From Couchioplanes caeruleus (lineage in GTDB: Bacteria; Actinomycetota; Actinomycetes; Mycobacteriales; Micromonosporaceae), in contig NZ_RJKL01000001.1 in NCBI RefSeq assembly GCF_003751945.1, positions 6,262,001 to 6,326,000 on the forward strand: a DNA stretch of 64,000 nt, in the 5' to 3' direction. Made by a program: the position numbers and the translations under genes. Within the stretch, counting starts at the first letter, position 1, and every line of letters begins with the position of its first letter. Below the pieces are notes generated by a model. It ran no database searches. It was not told the DNA's origin and saw only the letters and a list, made by a program, of their open reading frames with translations. This document shows, in pieces, positions 35,555-43,776 of the stretch.

Positions 35555-36371
35555 GGAGGTCACCGTCGCCGTCACGGCGTCGCAGAGAACAGGGCAAGGC
35601 GCCGAACCGGCTCGGTCTACGCCGCCACGCCGCGTTGTGCCAGCAGTGGGAGATCAGCGCATCGGCGGCCCTGCCCTGCCAGACGCCGTCGACGCCCAGG
35701 GCGTGTCGGCTGATGTTGCCGGACATGTCCTGCAGTGACAGCGCCACGTTGTCCCACACGTCGGCGCAGGCCCGTACGCCGGACCAGTCCCCGGCCAGGG
35801 GTTTGACCCAGGATTCGAAGGGGTCGTAGGCGCGGTCGAAGATGCCCATCTTGGCGCCGAGCCTGGTGGCGCCCCAGATGGCGTCGCGGGCCAGGGAGGT
35901 GGGACTGGCCACGTCCCACAGGGCGGGGGCGTACTGGAACTGGTCGGCCTTGTCGTAGTCGGCGATCGGCGCCTTGTACCGGTCCCGGCGGGCGTAGGCG
36001 TCGGTAAAGCCGGAGGCGTTGCCGCCCATGCGGTAGTAGTTGGAGAACTCGTGGCGGTCGATGTAAATGTCGCGGCCGGCGTCGTCGAGCTTCGCGGCGG
36101 CTCCTCGGTCGGCCTGCTCGTAGTAGTCCAGGGCCTGGTCGACGGCGATGCTGCCTTCCCTGGCGGGGTACTTGGCGATGTCCTCGAGGAAGTAGCTCAC
36201 GGCGGAGACGATCGCCTCGTGACCGGTCTTCGCCTTGTTCAGCAGGCCGTCACCGTAGGCGAGCACGGTGTTGTCCTTGACGTATGCCATACCAGCGCGG
36301 GCATCGGCCTGGAGGCGGTCCAGCGCAGGTGGCAGCTTCCGCGCTGCCGGAATATCAACCGAGAACGACAC
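35520..36371 (-). pseudogene. Truncated WXG100/T7SS-type substrate
   Basis: Residues 1 to about 235 look genuine: an N-terminal helical WXG100-like domain (LPPALDRLQADARAGMAYV, IDQALDYYEQADRGAA form) followed by a linker and a second domain DPFESWVKPLAGDWSGVRACADVWDNVALSLQDMSGNISRHALGVDGVWQGRAADA. The 48.9-50.0 kb protein has the matching block DPISWLQERFSGDWEAVATMAPVLSNTSAALHDLALNIQSG plus WQGNAGDA, and continues for another 110 residues. Here homology stops at WQGRAADA and the frame runs on as Arg-rich noise over the TetR gene end. The 3' part has been lost, with a junction near 35640. Confidence 0.7.
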
Positions 36372-36469
36372 ATGACACCCGTACCAAGACCGCGTTCGGC
36401 CGCCACGGTGCCCGCGTTCCTCCGCGACCGTCTGCTCGCCCGTGCTGGGCCTACAGTGGGCGGGTGCGG

Positions 36470-36748
36470 ATGACGTTCGAGGTCGGTGTGGCGGAACGCC
36501 ACGAGGTCGTTTTCTCGTTCAGCAAGTTCTGGGGCGGGCTGTCCATCCGCGTTGATGGCGTCAACATCGTCCGGACCGTGCGGGTCTCGTCGATCGAGCT
36601 CGTCAAACGGTGGGAGTTCGTCGTCGGCGAACAGGAACAGCACCACGTCCGCATCGAGAAGCACCGGCAGCTACTGTTCGCCGGCTTCCGTCCGCAACCG
36701 GTGTACGCCTACGTCGACGGCCAACTCGTCGCCGAAGCCGTCGCCTGA
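36470..36748 (+). CDS. Small hypothetical protein
   Basis: The 92-residue protein MTFEVGVAERHEVVFSFSKF continues as alternating strands (GLSIRVDGVNIVRTVRVSSIELVKRWEFVVGEQEQHHVRIEKHRQLLFAG, VYAYVDGQLVAEAVA). This suggests a small beta barrel or PH-like sheet. A GTG two codons upstream is an alternative start. No family is recognised. It sits between the truncated T7SS-like gene and the integrase relic. Confidence 0.6.
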   Translation: MTFEVGVAERHEVVFSFSKFWGGLSIRVDGVNIVRTVRVSSIELVKRWEFVVGEQEQHHVRIEKHRQLLFAGFRPQPVYAYVDGQLVAEAVA

Positions 36749-36800
36749 CCGGCAACCGCACGATGCCCGGCGTACCTGGGGGTCTCCGTTGGCTGATCTT

Positions 36801-36935
36801 GATGTTCTCCCTCGGGTGGCGATGAGGATTCTGCGGCGCTCCCGGTTCTCGATCACGGTGGAGATCTACACCCAGATATCGTCGAAAGCGACGCGGGAAG
36901 CGCTGAAACGGCTGAGGGAGAGCCTGGATGGGTGA
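36801..36935 (+). pseudogene. C-terminal remnant of a tyrosine recombinase (integrase)
   Basis: The frame reads DVLPRVAMRILRRSRFSITV and then EIYTQISSKATREALKRLRESLDG, which matches the end of AICE/phage integrases (PRVxMEILxHSxxxxTMxIYT, where the tyrosine is the catalytic nucleophile). The upstream catalytic Arg/His boxes are not in frame, so only the last 44 or so codons remain. The stop lies 58 bp from a tRNA-Val 3' fragment, as expected for an integrase next to its attachment site. Confidence 0.7.
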
Positions 36936-36954
36936 CCGCTGCTGTACGGGCAGC

Positions 36955-36986
36955 AAAAAGGCCATGACCCGTGTTGGATCATGGCC
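36955..36986 (-). terminator. Rho-independent terminator (minus strand)
   Basis: GGCCATGA and TCATGGCC form a perfect 8-bp stem around an 11-base loop. On the minus strand a run of five T follows the stem (plus strand AAAAA at 36955-36959). It lies directly beyond the 3' end of the tRNA-Val fragment and is probably the original terminator of that tRNA gene. Confidence 0.75.
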
Positions 36987-36992
36987 CTGAGC

Positions 36993-37039
36993 TGGTGGGC
37001 GATACTGGGATCGAACCAGTGACCTCTTCCGTGTCAACT
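36993..37039 (-). other. 3' fragment of a tRNA-Val(GAC) gene; probable att site
   Basis: Read on the minus strand, the sequence runs TTGACACGGAAGAGGTCACT and then GGTTCGATCCCAGTATCGCCCACCA. This is the anticodon loop (GAC), 3' anticodon stem, variable loop, T arm with GGTTCGATCC, 3' acceptor strand and encoded CCA of tRNA-Val. The 5' half is missing: where CTTCC should pair with GGAAG the sequence reads CTAGT. A break in the anticodon loop is the usual crossover point of tRNA-directed integrases, and an integrase relic lies next to it. Confidence 0.8.
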
Positions 37040-37198
37040 AGGTCAAGATCGATCGGTGACGTGCGCCTTCGGCTGTACCTGCTGCTCAGGGCGTTGGTGC
37101 TCGTTGGTCTGGGGGAGTGCCTGCGACGGCTTTGTGTAAGATCGTCTCCCAGATTTCTCCCAGCGGCACCCCGGCACCGGCGTTCGGTTCGTCCGCTA

Positions 37199-37657
37199 CT
37201 AGCCGCGCTCGCTGCCTGTCCCGTAGAGATGGTGGCGTACGAGGTTGTCGTGTTCGAGGATGGTGTCGACGACCTTCCAGAATTCTGCAAGCCGGGGGTG
37301 GGAAAGTCCCTCTTCGCGGCTGAGTTTCTGGCCAAAGATCGGACTGTCGGGGGCCGCTGCCCCGCCGTTGACGAGCGTCGCGGCGGGTGTGGACGATCCC
37401 GCAACGGGTCCGACGCGGCATCCGAAGGTGATGTGATCGTCGAACTGGTTGTCGCCCCAGGTACCGAGGATGGCGTCGATCCAGGTCTCGTGAACGCCGT
37501 TGTGGTGGTAGCAGCTGGCGTAGTAGACACCTACGGCGGTGTTGTCGTCGTAGATGTTGGCCCAGGTCCGCTCGGCCTCGGTGTTGCAGCATGGGCAGAC
37601 GAACTGGCGTACCTGGCGGCTGTCTTCGTCGATCACGAGGGTCACGGCCGAAACCAT
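37199..37657 (-). CDS. Hypothetical protein with CPCC motif
   Basis: The protein has about 152 residues from MVSAVTLVIDEDSRQ; a start seven codons upstream is possible. The N-terminal part has VRQFVCPCCNTEAERTWANIY, then VYYASCYHHNGVHETWIDAILGTWG and DDHITFGCRVG. The CPCC pair with later Cys and His residues could bind zinc. The fold and function are not recognised. The gene lies just inside the accessory region to the right of the tRNA fragment. Confidence 0.65.
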   Translation of the reverse strand: MVSAVTLVIDEDSRQVRQFVCPCCNTEAERTWANIYDDNTAVGVYYASCYHHNGVHETWIDAILGTWGDNQFDDHITFGCRVGPVAGSSTPAATLVNGGAAAPDSPIFGQKLSREEGLSHPRLAEFWKVVDTILEHDNLVRHHLYGTGSERG

Positions 37658-37678
37658 ACTGGTGGCGGTCTGTTGCAA

Positions 37679-38274
37679 TCGACTGGCCGGGAGGGCGCTG
37701 TGGCCCGGCCGGACCAGGGGAATGCTGGGGGACCTTGCTCAGCGTGCAGTGGTACATCTCGAACCAAGCGGCGGAATGCGCTGACCTCCCCGCATGGCGC
37801 GAATCGCGGCGCTAAGCAGCCGATGCGGTTCGCGCTCGTTGCCATCGTTTTCCGTGTCTTTACGGCGGTAGTTGGGCCCTGGCTGGGCCGGTTGATCTTG
37901 AAGTATGCGCGGGTCTTCAGGTTTTCCGCGAAGGTGTCCGAGTTCGGCAGTGGCATCCCGTCGCGCAGGCTCCGCCCTCCCGGGCCGCGCCCGGGTGGTG
38001 AAGGTGGAGCGCCCTACCGGACGAACGACCTTCGCCACCCGGGCGCGGTCTGGTTGCCTCCGGTGTGCGATGGGTCGCGTGCCGGGCCGGGCATCCCGGA
38101 GTCGCCCGGGTCCAGGGCTGGAAGCCCTGGCCGCCGGAGGCCTTCTCCGGGTCGTAGGGCCGGAGGCCCTGCCCGCCGGAGGCATGTACCCGAGAAAGGT
38201 CCGTGGTTACGTGCCCGAACCTAGGCTTGGCGTGAAGTGCGCCAATTACCCGGTCGACCACGGAGAAGGAATGC
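37679..38274. other. Non-coding accessory DNA rich in inverted repeats
   Basis: No convincing gene is present in this stretch. It contains a long inverted repeat (37985-38048, listed separately) and several short palindromes such as CCAGGGCTGGAAGCCCTGG and GGGCCGGAGGCCC between about 38105 and 38180. Open frames here are low-complexity Pro/Arg/Gly translations of GC-rich DNA. Confidence 0.6.
37985..38048. repeat. Long inverted repeat (21-bp arms)
   Basis: The arms CCGCGCCCGGGTGGTGAAGG (37985-38004) and CCTTCGCCACCCGGGCGCGG (38029-38048) are complementary at 19 of 20 positions. One more T-A pair extends them inward, leaving a 22-base loop. No T-run follows on either strand, so a terminator is less likely than a mobile palindromic repeat or a structured RNA. 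Confidence 0.75.
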
Positions 38275-38802
38275 ATGAACGGGCTTAAGGTCGCGCGCAG
38301 TCGAGACACTGCCGCTGGCGTGGCATTGGCGGTCGCCGCGATCGGCGTCGTGGCAATCTTGGTGTCCGACCCGACCAGGCCCGTCGATGCCGGTACGGAG
38401 CTCGCCGCCGTCACTTTGGTCACCGCCGTCGTGGTTTGCGGCGGTACAGGGCTCGGTGCGGTGATCACACTGTTGTCCGCGCGGACCGCATCGACCGGAG
38501 AGTGGCTGCGCCGTTCCGCCGCCGGAGTGGCCTTGCTGAGTCCGGCCGCAATCTACGTGACATGGCCGTTCCTCGCCCAAGGCTGGGACTTCGACACGTG
38601 CGGGACCCTGATCGCCCGTAATCAATCAGCGTTCCGGTACAGTCCCGACTTCCAGCAGGTGTGCGAGTCCGCCGCTCAGGAGCAGCTACTCCGCGCGATC
38701 GTCTGGGCGGGCGTTGGATGCGCGGCGGCCGTGGCATATGGCCTAGGGCTGCGCCGGTGGCGGGGCGTCCGCGCCAGCCGACCGCCGGGCGCGGACAGTT
38801 GA
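38275..38802 (+). CDS. Hypothetical membrane protein
   Basis: The 175-residue protein has four hydrophobic segments: GVALAVAAIGVVAILV, LAAVTLVTAVVVCGGTGLGAVITLL, AGVALLSPAAIYVTW and AIVWAGVGCAAAVAYGLGL. A loop of about 45 residues with two cysteines (FDTCGTL, QQVCESA) lies between the last two. AGAAGGA precedes the ATG. No family is recognised. Confidence 0.6.
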   Translation: MNGLKVARSRDTAAGVALAVAAIGVVAILVSDPTRPVDAGTELAAVTLVTAVVVCGGTGLGAVITLLSARTASTGEWLRRSAAGVALLSPAAIYVTWPFLAQGWDFDTCGTLIARNQSAFRYSPDFQQVCESAAQEQLLRAIVWAGVGCAAAVAYGLGLRRWRGVRASRPPGADS

Positions 38803-39038
38803 TTTGGAGGATTTTGAGCCTCGGTCGCCCTGCTGCGGAACGACTGGGGCTTCGTCGTGTCGGGCAGAGCTTCGGGTCGGCGCGGCCGGGGCCGGCGCGG
38901 AGCCGAAGGCGGGAGCGCCGGCCCGAAGCCGCGCCTTGAAGACGTATAGAAAATTCTCACCAGACAGCCGCGTCGGCGTGTCTGACTCCGCTTGATGCGT
39001 TACGCCGTGGCTTCAGTTGATGCGTAACACTCCGCCGA

Positions 39039-40811
39039 GTGCTGGTGGAGTTGACCATGACAGAGCAGCGGTATCGCGCTGTGCTCGAAGTTCAGGCCGG
39101 GGTGCCGGTGACCGAGGTCGCCGAGCGGTTCGGGGTGTCCCGGCAAGCGGTGCACCGCTGGATCGGCTGGTATCGCGACGAGGGACTGGACGGGCTTGCC
39201 GACCGGTCGCACCGGCCGCATGCGCATCCGGCGCAGACCAGCCCGGAGGTGGAGGCAGCCATCTGTGAGTTGCGCCGGACTCATCGACGGTGGGGTCAGC
39301 GGCGCATCGCGTTCGAGTTGGGCCGCACCGGTTGCCCCGGGCCGATCCCATCGGTGAGCACGATCTACCGGGTGCTGGTCCGGCATGGTCTGGTCGACGC
39401 CGTGCCTCGTCGTCGGCGTCGGGAGGATTACCGGCGGTGGGAGCGGGCGGTGCCGATGGAGTTGTGGCAGCTCGACATCGTCGACGGCATCCGGTTGGCC
39501 GACGGTTCGGAAACCAAGATTGTCACCGGGGTAGACGATCATTCCCGGTTCTGCGTCATCGCCACGGTGGTGCGCCGGGCCACCGGCCGAGCCGTCTGCC
39601 AGGCGTTCACGGACGCATTGCGCGCGTACGGATTCCCGGACGAGGTCCTCACCGACAACGGCAAGCAGTTCACCGGCCGGTTCACCCGGCCCCGCCCGGC
39701 CGAGGTGATGTTCGAGCGGATCTGCCGGGAGAACGGCATCGTGGCCCGCAACACCAAACCGCGCAGTCCAACCACGACAGGCAAGGTGGAACGGTTCCAC
39801 CAGACCCTGCAACGGGAACTGCTCGACCACGTGCAGGTGTGGCCTGACCTGCCGACCGCCCAGGCGGCGATCGACGCGTTCCGGCACGAGTACAACACCA
39901 ACCGGCCGCACCAGTCGCTGAACATGGCGTTCCCGGCCGACCGGTTCGTGCCCCGCACCGCTGACGAGGCACCACCATCACGGCTACCCGTCACGCTGCC
40001 TCCGGCCGCGCCGGTATTGGGCGTCGACGGCGTCAACCCGGTCGATCTGGCCGTGGAGTTCACCCGGCTGGTGCCGTCGTCGGGGAATCTGACCGTGTGC
40101 GGGCAGCAGTTCTGGCTCGGCCCGGACCGCGCCGGCGGCACGGTCACCTTCTGGGCTGACACCACCATCGTGCATCTGCTCGTCAACGGCGTTCGGCTCA
40201 AGACTGTGCCGTCCCGGCTCACCACTACACACCTGCGTCGGCTCCTGGACGACGACGGCCGCCCCGCCGGGCCGCCACCCATCCGCACCGGCAACACTCA
40301 GCCGGGCACGGCCATTGAGGTCGACCGCACGGTCAACACCGTCGGCGCCGTCGGCCTGGCCGGACGGCAACATCCCGTCGGCTACCACTTCGCCGGCCGC
40401 CGGGTCACGGTCCGCCTTGACCACGGCTTGCTGCAGCTCGTCGACGATGGTGTCTTGCTGCGTAGTCTGCCCAACCCGCTCACTCCGGCCGAACTGGCCC
40501 GCCTCCGCGACGCCCGGCCCGCCGGGCCGCCACCCCAGCCTCCCGCTGGCCCGGTGCGGGTAGAGCGACGGATCAGCTGCCGCGGCTCCTTGGCCGTCGC
40601 CGGGCAACGCATCCATTTCGGCATGGTCCACGCCGGGCGCACCGTCACCATCGAGACCGCCGACACCACCTGGCGGATCTACCACGACGGCGAACTGCTC
40701 ACCGAAGTCGCCCGCACCACCAGCAAGAACATCGCTAGATTCAAGGTCCGCAAACCGGAACTACCGCGTCGTCGAGCAGCCCCGATCGACAGCACAGGAC
40801 AGGTGTCATGA
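39039..40811 (+). CDS. IS481-family DDE transposase (long form)
   Basis: The 590-residue transposase has an N-terminal helix-turn-helix (TEVAERFGVSRQAVHRWIGWYRDEGLDGLADRS), an HTH_Tnp-like second domain (RRTHRRWGQRRIAFEL) and an rve integrase core. The catalytic triad is Asp in WQLDIVDG, Asp in LTDNGKQF and Glu in GKVERFHQTL. NRPHQSLNMAFPADRF ends the core. The extra 250-residue C-terminal part contains two or three strand-rich repeats (TFWADTTIVHLLVNGVRLKTVPSRLTTTHLRRLL; VTIETADTTWRIYHDGELLTEVAR) like the Mu-type C-terminal barrel. TTG or ATG starts near 39039-39057 are all possible. The stop overlaps the passenger gene start (ATGA). Confidence 0.93.
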   Translation: MLVELTMTEQRYRAVLEVQAGVPVTEVAERFGVSRQAVHRWIGWYRDEGLDGLADRSHRPHAHPAQTSPEVEAAICELRRTHRRWGQRRIAFELGRTGCPGPIPSVSTIYRVLVRHGLVDAVPRRRRREDYRRWERAVPMELWQLDIVDGIRLADGSETKIVTGVDDHSRFCVIATVVRRATGRAVCQAFTDALRAYGFPDEVLTDNGKQFTGRFTRPRPAEVMFERICRENGIVARNTKPRSPTTTGKVERFHQTLQRELLDHVQVWPDLPTAQAAIDAFRHEYNTNRPHQSLNMAFPADRFVPRTADEAPPSRLPVTLPPAAPVLGVDGVNPVDLAVEFTRLVPSSGNLTVCGQQFWLGPDRAGGTVTFWADTTIVHLLVNGVRLKTVPSRLTTTHLRRLLDDDGRPAGPPPIRTGNTQPGTAIEVDRTVNTVGAVGLAGRQHPVGYHFAGRRVTVRLDHGLLQLVDDGVLLRSLPNPLTPAELARLRDARPAGPPPQPPAGPVRVERRISCRGSLAVAGQRIHFGMVHAGRTVTIETADTTWRIYHDGELLTEVARTTSKNIARFKVRKPELPRRRAAPIDSTGQVS

Positions 40812-41203
40812 AGGTCCCCACAGCGCTGATCGGTTGCCACGTCGACCGGACCGCATTCGACTATCAGGTCCGCCTCGGCTTCTCGGCTCACGATCCGGAC
40901 GAGGGCTACCGGGTCGACGCCGAGCTCACAATCGAGACACCCTTCCTGATGTGTGACCGCGACGGCGAATGGCACGAACTCGACCCCGGCACCGGCTCGG
41001 CCCTCGGACCCGCCCTGGACTTCTTCCGACGGACCGTCACTGCCGTCGAGATCCGCGCCAAAGGTGCCCTCCATCTCACCTTCGACGACAGCGCCGAACT
41101 GCACGTCGGCCCACACCCTCAGTACGAATCCTGGAGCCTGACCGGGACCGGCGTCGAGCCCGTCACCGTCGGCCCCGGCGGAGAAACCGACTGGGTTTCC
41201 TGA
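40808..41203 (+). CDS. DUF6188-like passenger protein inside the IS481 element
   Basis: The 131-residue protein has the layout of DUF6188-type proteins: acidic strands (YRVDAELTIETPFLMCDRDGEWHELDPGTG), SALGPALDFFRRTVTAVEIRAKGALHLTFDDSAELHVGPHPQYESWSLTG and a Pro/Gly-rich end. It overlaps the transposase stop by four bases (ATGA), so it is translated from the same transcript and lies inside the element's inverted repeats. Function is unknown; relatives appear near toxin or T7SS genes, where an immunity-like role has been suggested by context. Confidence 0.75.
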   Translation: MKVPTALIGCHVDRTAFDYQVRLGFSAHDPDEGYRVDAELTIETPFLMCDRDGEWHELDPGTGSALGPALDFFRRTVTAVEIRAKGALHLTFDDSAELHVGPHPQYESWSLTGTGVEPVTVGPGGETDWVS

Positions 41204-41466
41204 CCCAGCCCGTGTCGGCACCCAGTACCGTGCCCACAACGATCGTTCTAGCCGGAGCTGTAACGGATCATCTGACCCGGATCCGTAACGCATCAACTGG
41301 AGCCCGACACAGCCGCGTCGGCGCGATGTCCTTCGTCGGGTGATGCGCGACAGTCGTCTGCCAGGTGACGTGCGACAGGCGTCCTAGACCTCGGCGGGCA
41401 GCCAGTTTTCATCGCCTTAATCTGCCGATGAGAGTGCGCTGATCTGCGGCGAATCGGTTGCCGTAC

Positions 41467-41810
41467 TCAAGGCAGAATCGTTCGAACAAGCTCCCCTTTG
41501 ACGTCATACAGCTCAATCTCATAGTCAACGTCGAGTGAGCGGAAGGTGTCCGCCAGCTCGTCGACGCGGGTCGGCTCCACCACGCCGCGAACTTCGGCAT
41601 CCCGCCGGAATCGAAGAGGCTCAACTGACACCACGAACTCTCGACCTCATACTCGCCCTCTGCCGACCTGCGAGCCTGCCATCCCAGCCGCGCAAAAGCG
41701 CGCGCAAACGACTCCGGGTCTGAGGCGTTGTGCATGAAGCCGTACACGTTGTTGCCCATCGCGGCAAGCTCGGCAGCCAGCTGCGAGCCGGGCGTGCCAC
41801 CCGACGTCAT
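41467..41810 (-). pseudogene. Frameshifted hypothetical gene
   Basis: The start MTSGGTPGSQLAAELA follows AAGGA. The first frame is convincing to SSWCQLSLFDSGG. One base beyond the G-run there (near 41605) the sense continues in the next frame as RGVVEPTRVDELADTF, then RSLDVDYEIELYDVKGELVRTILP and a stop at 41467. The original frame instead runs on as unlike residues to 41409. A single-base change in a GGCGGG tract explains it; a sequencing error is possible. The intact product would be about 114 residues of unknown function. Confidence 0.6.
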
Positions 41811-42074
41811 CGACATTCCTTGAACCTTCCTGCGTGGACTCGGCCGCAGCACTGATTATCCTCGGCGCCAATCAAACGCGCCATGACCTATGCCTTCCGC
41901 AGCCACGTCCGGAACAAGATCAGACGCACTGATCTAGCCGCCGATCGCGCGCGCCGGCTCCGCCGTGGCGTCACGCTCAGGGTCGCAGTCCCGGTGTGCC
42001 GAGCACACACTCCTGCCGGGTTGAAGATGTTACTAACCCTTCTACCTGCGTGGTCACCTGCGATCATCGGGTGC

Positions 42075-42482
42075 ATGAGGACCCACGGTTGGCCACATCC
42101 CTTCCGGCAGCGACCGTGGGTCGAGATCGACGTCTTCCTTGGAGACATGGCCGATCGCTACTCCCAATTCCGACATATGTCGGACATCGTCAAGAGCGTC
42201 CTCGCTTCGGATCAGACCGAAGCGCTGGCAGCCTGTACTTCCATGCACGACTTGATCGTGGTGCCCACTCCGATCCCTGAGCCACCTTACGGAGTGGTTG
42301 CCGTACGGGCTCCTGGCTCGCTCCGCGAGCCGGGCAACGGTTTGGTACGCATCGAGCACCTCTCTGTAACGGGTCACAACGACGCGATCGAGAGGCCTGT
42401 CGCTGACGCGGTTCCACTCTTCTGGCGATTCATGATCGAGAAGTTCGGGGTGGACCCCGGTCTTCGCGGACGAACGCAATGA
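42075..42482 (+). CDS. Hypothetical protein
   Basis: From MRTHGWPHPFRQRPWVEIDVF the frame gives 135 residues; a longer frame opens at 41883, but its first 64 residues look non-coding. Conserved-looking stretches are GDMADRYSQFRHMSDIVKSVLASDQTEALAACTSMHDLIVVPTPIPEPPYGVVAVRAPG and VRIEHLSVTGHNDAIERPVADAVPLFWRFMIEKFGV. The mixed alpha/beta character suggests a small folded protein. No family is recognised. It lies inside the IS481-ended segment. Confidence 0.55.
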   Translation: MRTHGWPHPFRQRPWVEIDVFLGDMADRYSQFRHMSDIVKSVLASDQTEALAACTSMHDLIVVPTPIPEPPYGVVAVRAPGSLREPGNGLVRIEHLSVTGHNDAIERPVADAVPLFWRFMIEKFGVDPGLRGRTQ

Positions 42483-42564
42483 TCCCGTCGCCGAGCGCGC
42501 GCCGGCTGGTCGACGAGGCTCGATCCATCTGATGCTCGTCTCCGCCCCCATCGACCAGGCCCGC

Positions 42565-43017
42565 TTAGGGTGCAGCGGCATCATCGCGCGGCAGCGAATC
42601 GCCGTGTGTCGCGGTGACTTCGGCAAGCAGATCTGCCGATAGGTTCAGCGGTGCAAGGATGTCTCTCACGTAGGTCTCGCGTTCTGCTCGGTTCAAGTCG
42701 TTCCACCAGGGGCCTGCGGTCGAGAGGTGACGTCGAACGATGCCGACTCGTTCCTCGTGCCCTTCCGCTAGCCGCCATCTCGCCCATCCGGAGCCCGGAT
42801 CGGCGGCTTCGAGCGCGTCCGCCAGGCGGCGTTGGATCGACGCGATGTACGGACTGCCGGCGTAGATGCTGCCGGGGTGTTCCAGCTTCGCCTCGAAAAG
42901 GAACCGATGCAGAGCGAGTGCCTCGCGGTCGCCTTCGATGCTCACGGAGATGACATCCACACCACGAGCATGGCGTATCGAGTGTCGGAAGCTCCGCCGA
43001 GGTTGGAACGCACTCAC
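42565..43017 (-). CDS. Hypothetical helical protein
   Basis: The protein has up to 150 residues; a GTG at 42960 (VDVISVSIEG) is an equally likely start. The sequence LHRFLFEAKLEHPGSIYAGSPYIASIQRRLADALEAADPGSGWARWRLAEGHEERVGIVRRHLSTAGPWWNDLNRAERETYVRDILAPL is helix-rich and plausible. No family is recognised. It is convergent with the preceding hypothetical gene. Confidence 0.5.
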   Translation of the reverse strand: MSAFQPRRSFRHSIRHARGVDVISVSIEGDREALALHRFLFEAKLEHPGSIYAGSPYIASIQRRLADALEAADPGSGWARWRLAEGHEERVGIVRRHLSTAGPWWNDLNRAERETYVRDILAPLNLSADLLAEVTATHGDSLPRDDAAAP

Positions 43018-43337
43018 ATGCCGCCGATAAACGCGTGGGGGTGGCCTGATCGCCCCTCAGGACATTCTTCGACGGCCGCGTTACCTGTAATGCTGTCGAT
43101 CCCCTACGGTGCTGAGCCCAGCCGCTGCGGTGTGGTTCGACGGTAGGGGCGAGGAATCCGCGGTCGCCGCGCCCGGCGGCCACGGTCGCCTACCGGCACT
43201 GCGATGTCGCCGGGTGCCTTGTAGAACCCTGCAACGAAGGTGCGGTCCTGCTCTGGGACGCGATCTTTGATGCGTGGCACGGCACGGGCTGGGTAAACCC
43301 CTGCCCATCACGCGTCGACCATGAAGGAGCACACGAC
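43018..43337. other. Intergenic region without recognised features
   Basis: No convincing gene is seen. A 23-base segment GCACTCACATGCCGCCGATAA at its left edge (about 43010-43030) is nearly repeated at about 43882-43902 (one difference), just inside the right end of the IS481-style segment. The purpose of that repeat is unknown. Confidence 0.4.
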
Positions 43338-43541
43338 ATGATTCCCAACCTGATCCGGCGGTTTGTGGTGATGGCGGTCGCCGTGCCGCTCGCCGCGGCT
43401 GGCGCGCGCAAGCTCAGCGACGTGGTGGAGGCGCGGCGTGGGCCGAGCCGAGCGACCCGTCTGCTGCGTCAGGGCGCCGACACCCTGCAGGGACGGTTCG
43501 GCCGGAAGAAGAAGTCACGCCGCTTCGCGTTCGGCCGCTGA
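43338..43541 (+). CDS. Small membrane-associated hypothetical protein
   Basis: The 67-residue protein begins with a hydrophobic helix (LIRRFVVMAVAVPLAAAGARKLS) and ends strongly basic (RFGRKKKSRRFAFGR). GAAGGAG lies nine bases before the ATG. Its stop is one base from the start of the next gene, so the pair is coupled. Such short basic single-helix proteins are common and uncharacterised in actinobacteria. Confidence 0.6.
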   Translation: MIPNLIRRFVVMAVAVPLAAAGARKLSDVVEARRGPSRATRLLRQGADTLQGRFGRKKKSRRFAFGR

Positions 43542-43542
43542 G

Positions 43543-43776
43543 ATGTTCCTTCTCGTCGGCATCCGTACCAAGGAACGGTTGCTCTCCACGGTGACGCTGG
43601 TCGGCGAGATCTGCGGCGTGACGGCGCCTCAGAGCGTTGTCCGGACTTCGACGAAGTTCACCGCGTTCTTCATCCCACTTTTCCCCGTCCGGCCCAGCCG
43701 GTATCGCTTGGAGTGCGGCAACTGTGGCGCCGCCCGGGCGGTGGATGCGGGTTCGGCGGCTCGCCTCGCCGCGTAG
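43543..43776 (+). CDS. Zinc-ribbon family protein
   Basis: The 77-residue protein starts MFLLVGIRTKERLLSTVTLV and resembles the small actinobacterial zinc-ribbon proteins with a central TKFTxFFIPLFPVR block. The second knuckle CGNCG is intact, but the first has only one cysteine (EICGV), so metal binding may be lost or altered. It is coupled to the preceding small basic protein. Confidence 0.7.
   Translation: MFLLVGIRTKERLLSTVTLVGEICGVTAPQSVVRTSTKFTAFFIPLFPVRPSRYRLECGNCGAARAVDAGSAARLAA

Larger units (their letters stand above)
38979..41309 (+). mobile_element. IS481-family insertion sequence with passenger gene
   Basis: The terminal inverted repeats start TGTCTGACTCCGCTTGATGC at 38979 and, read from the right end inward, TGTCGGGCTCCAGTTGATGC at 41309. 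They match at 22 of 26 positions. Both ends carry a second copy of the TTGATGCGTTAC block 25 bp further in, as expected for transposase-binding repeats. The element is flanked by a perfect 14-bp target duplication CAGCCGCGTCGGCG (38965-38978 and 41310-41323), so it is intact and probably recent. It holds a transposase gene and one coupled passenger gene. Confidence 0.88.

Noticed and set aside
36955..36986. CRISPR-like or riboswitch structure near the tRNA fragment
   Set aside because: The short stem with a T-run on the minus strand is fully explained as a tRNA terminator.
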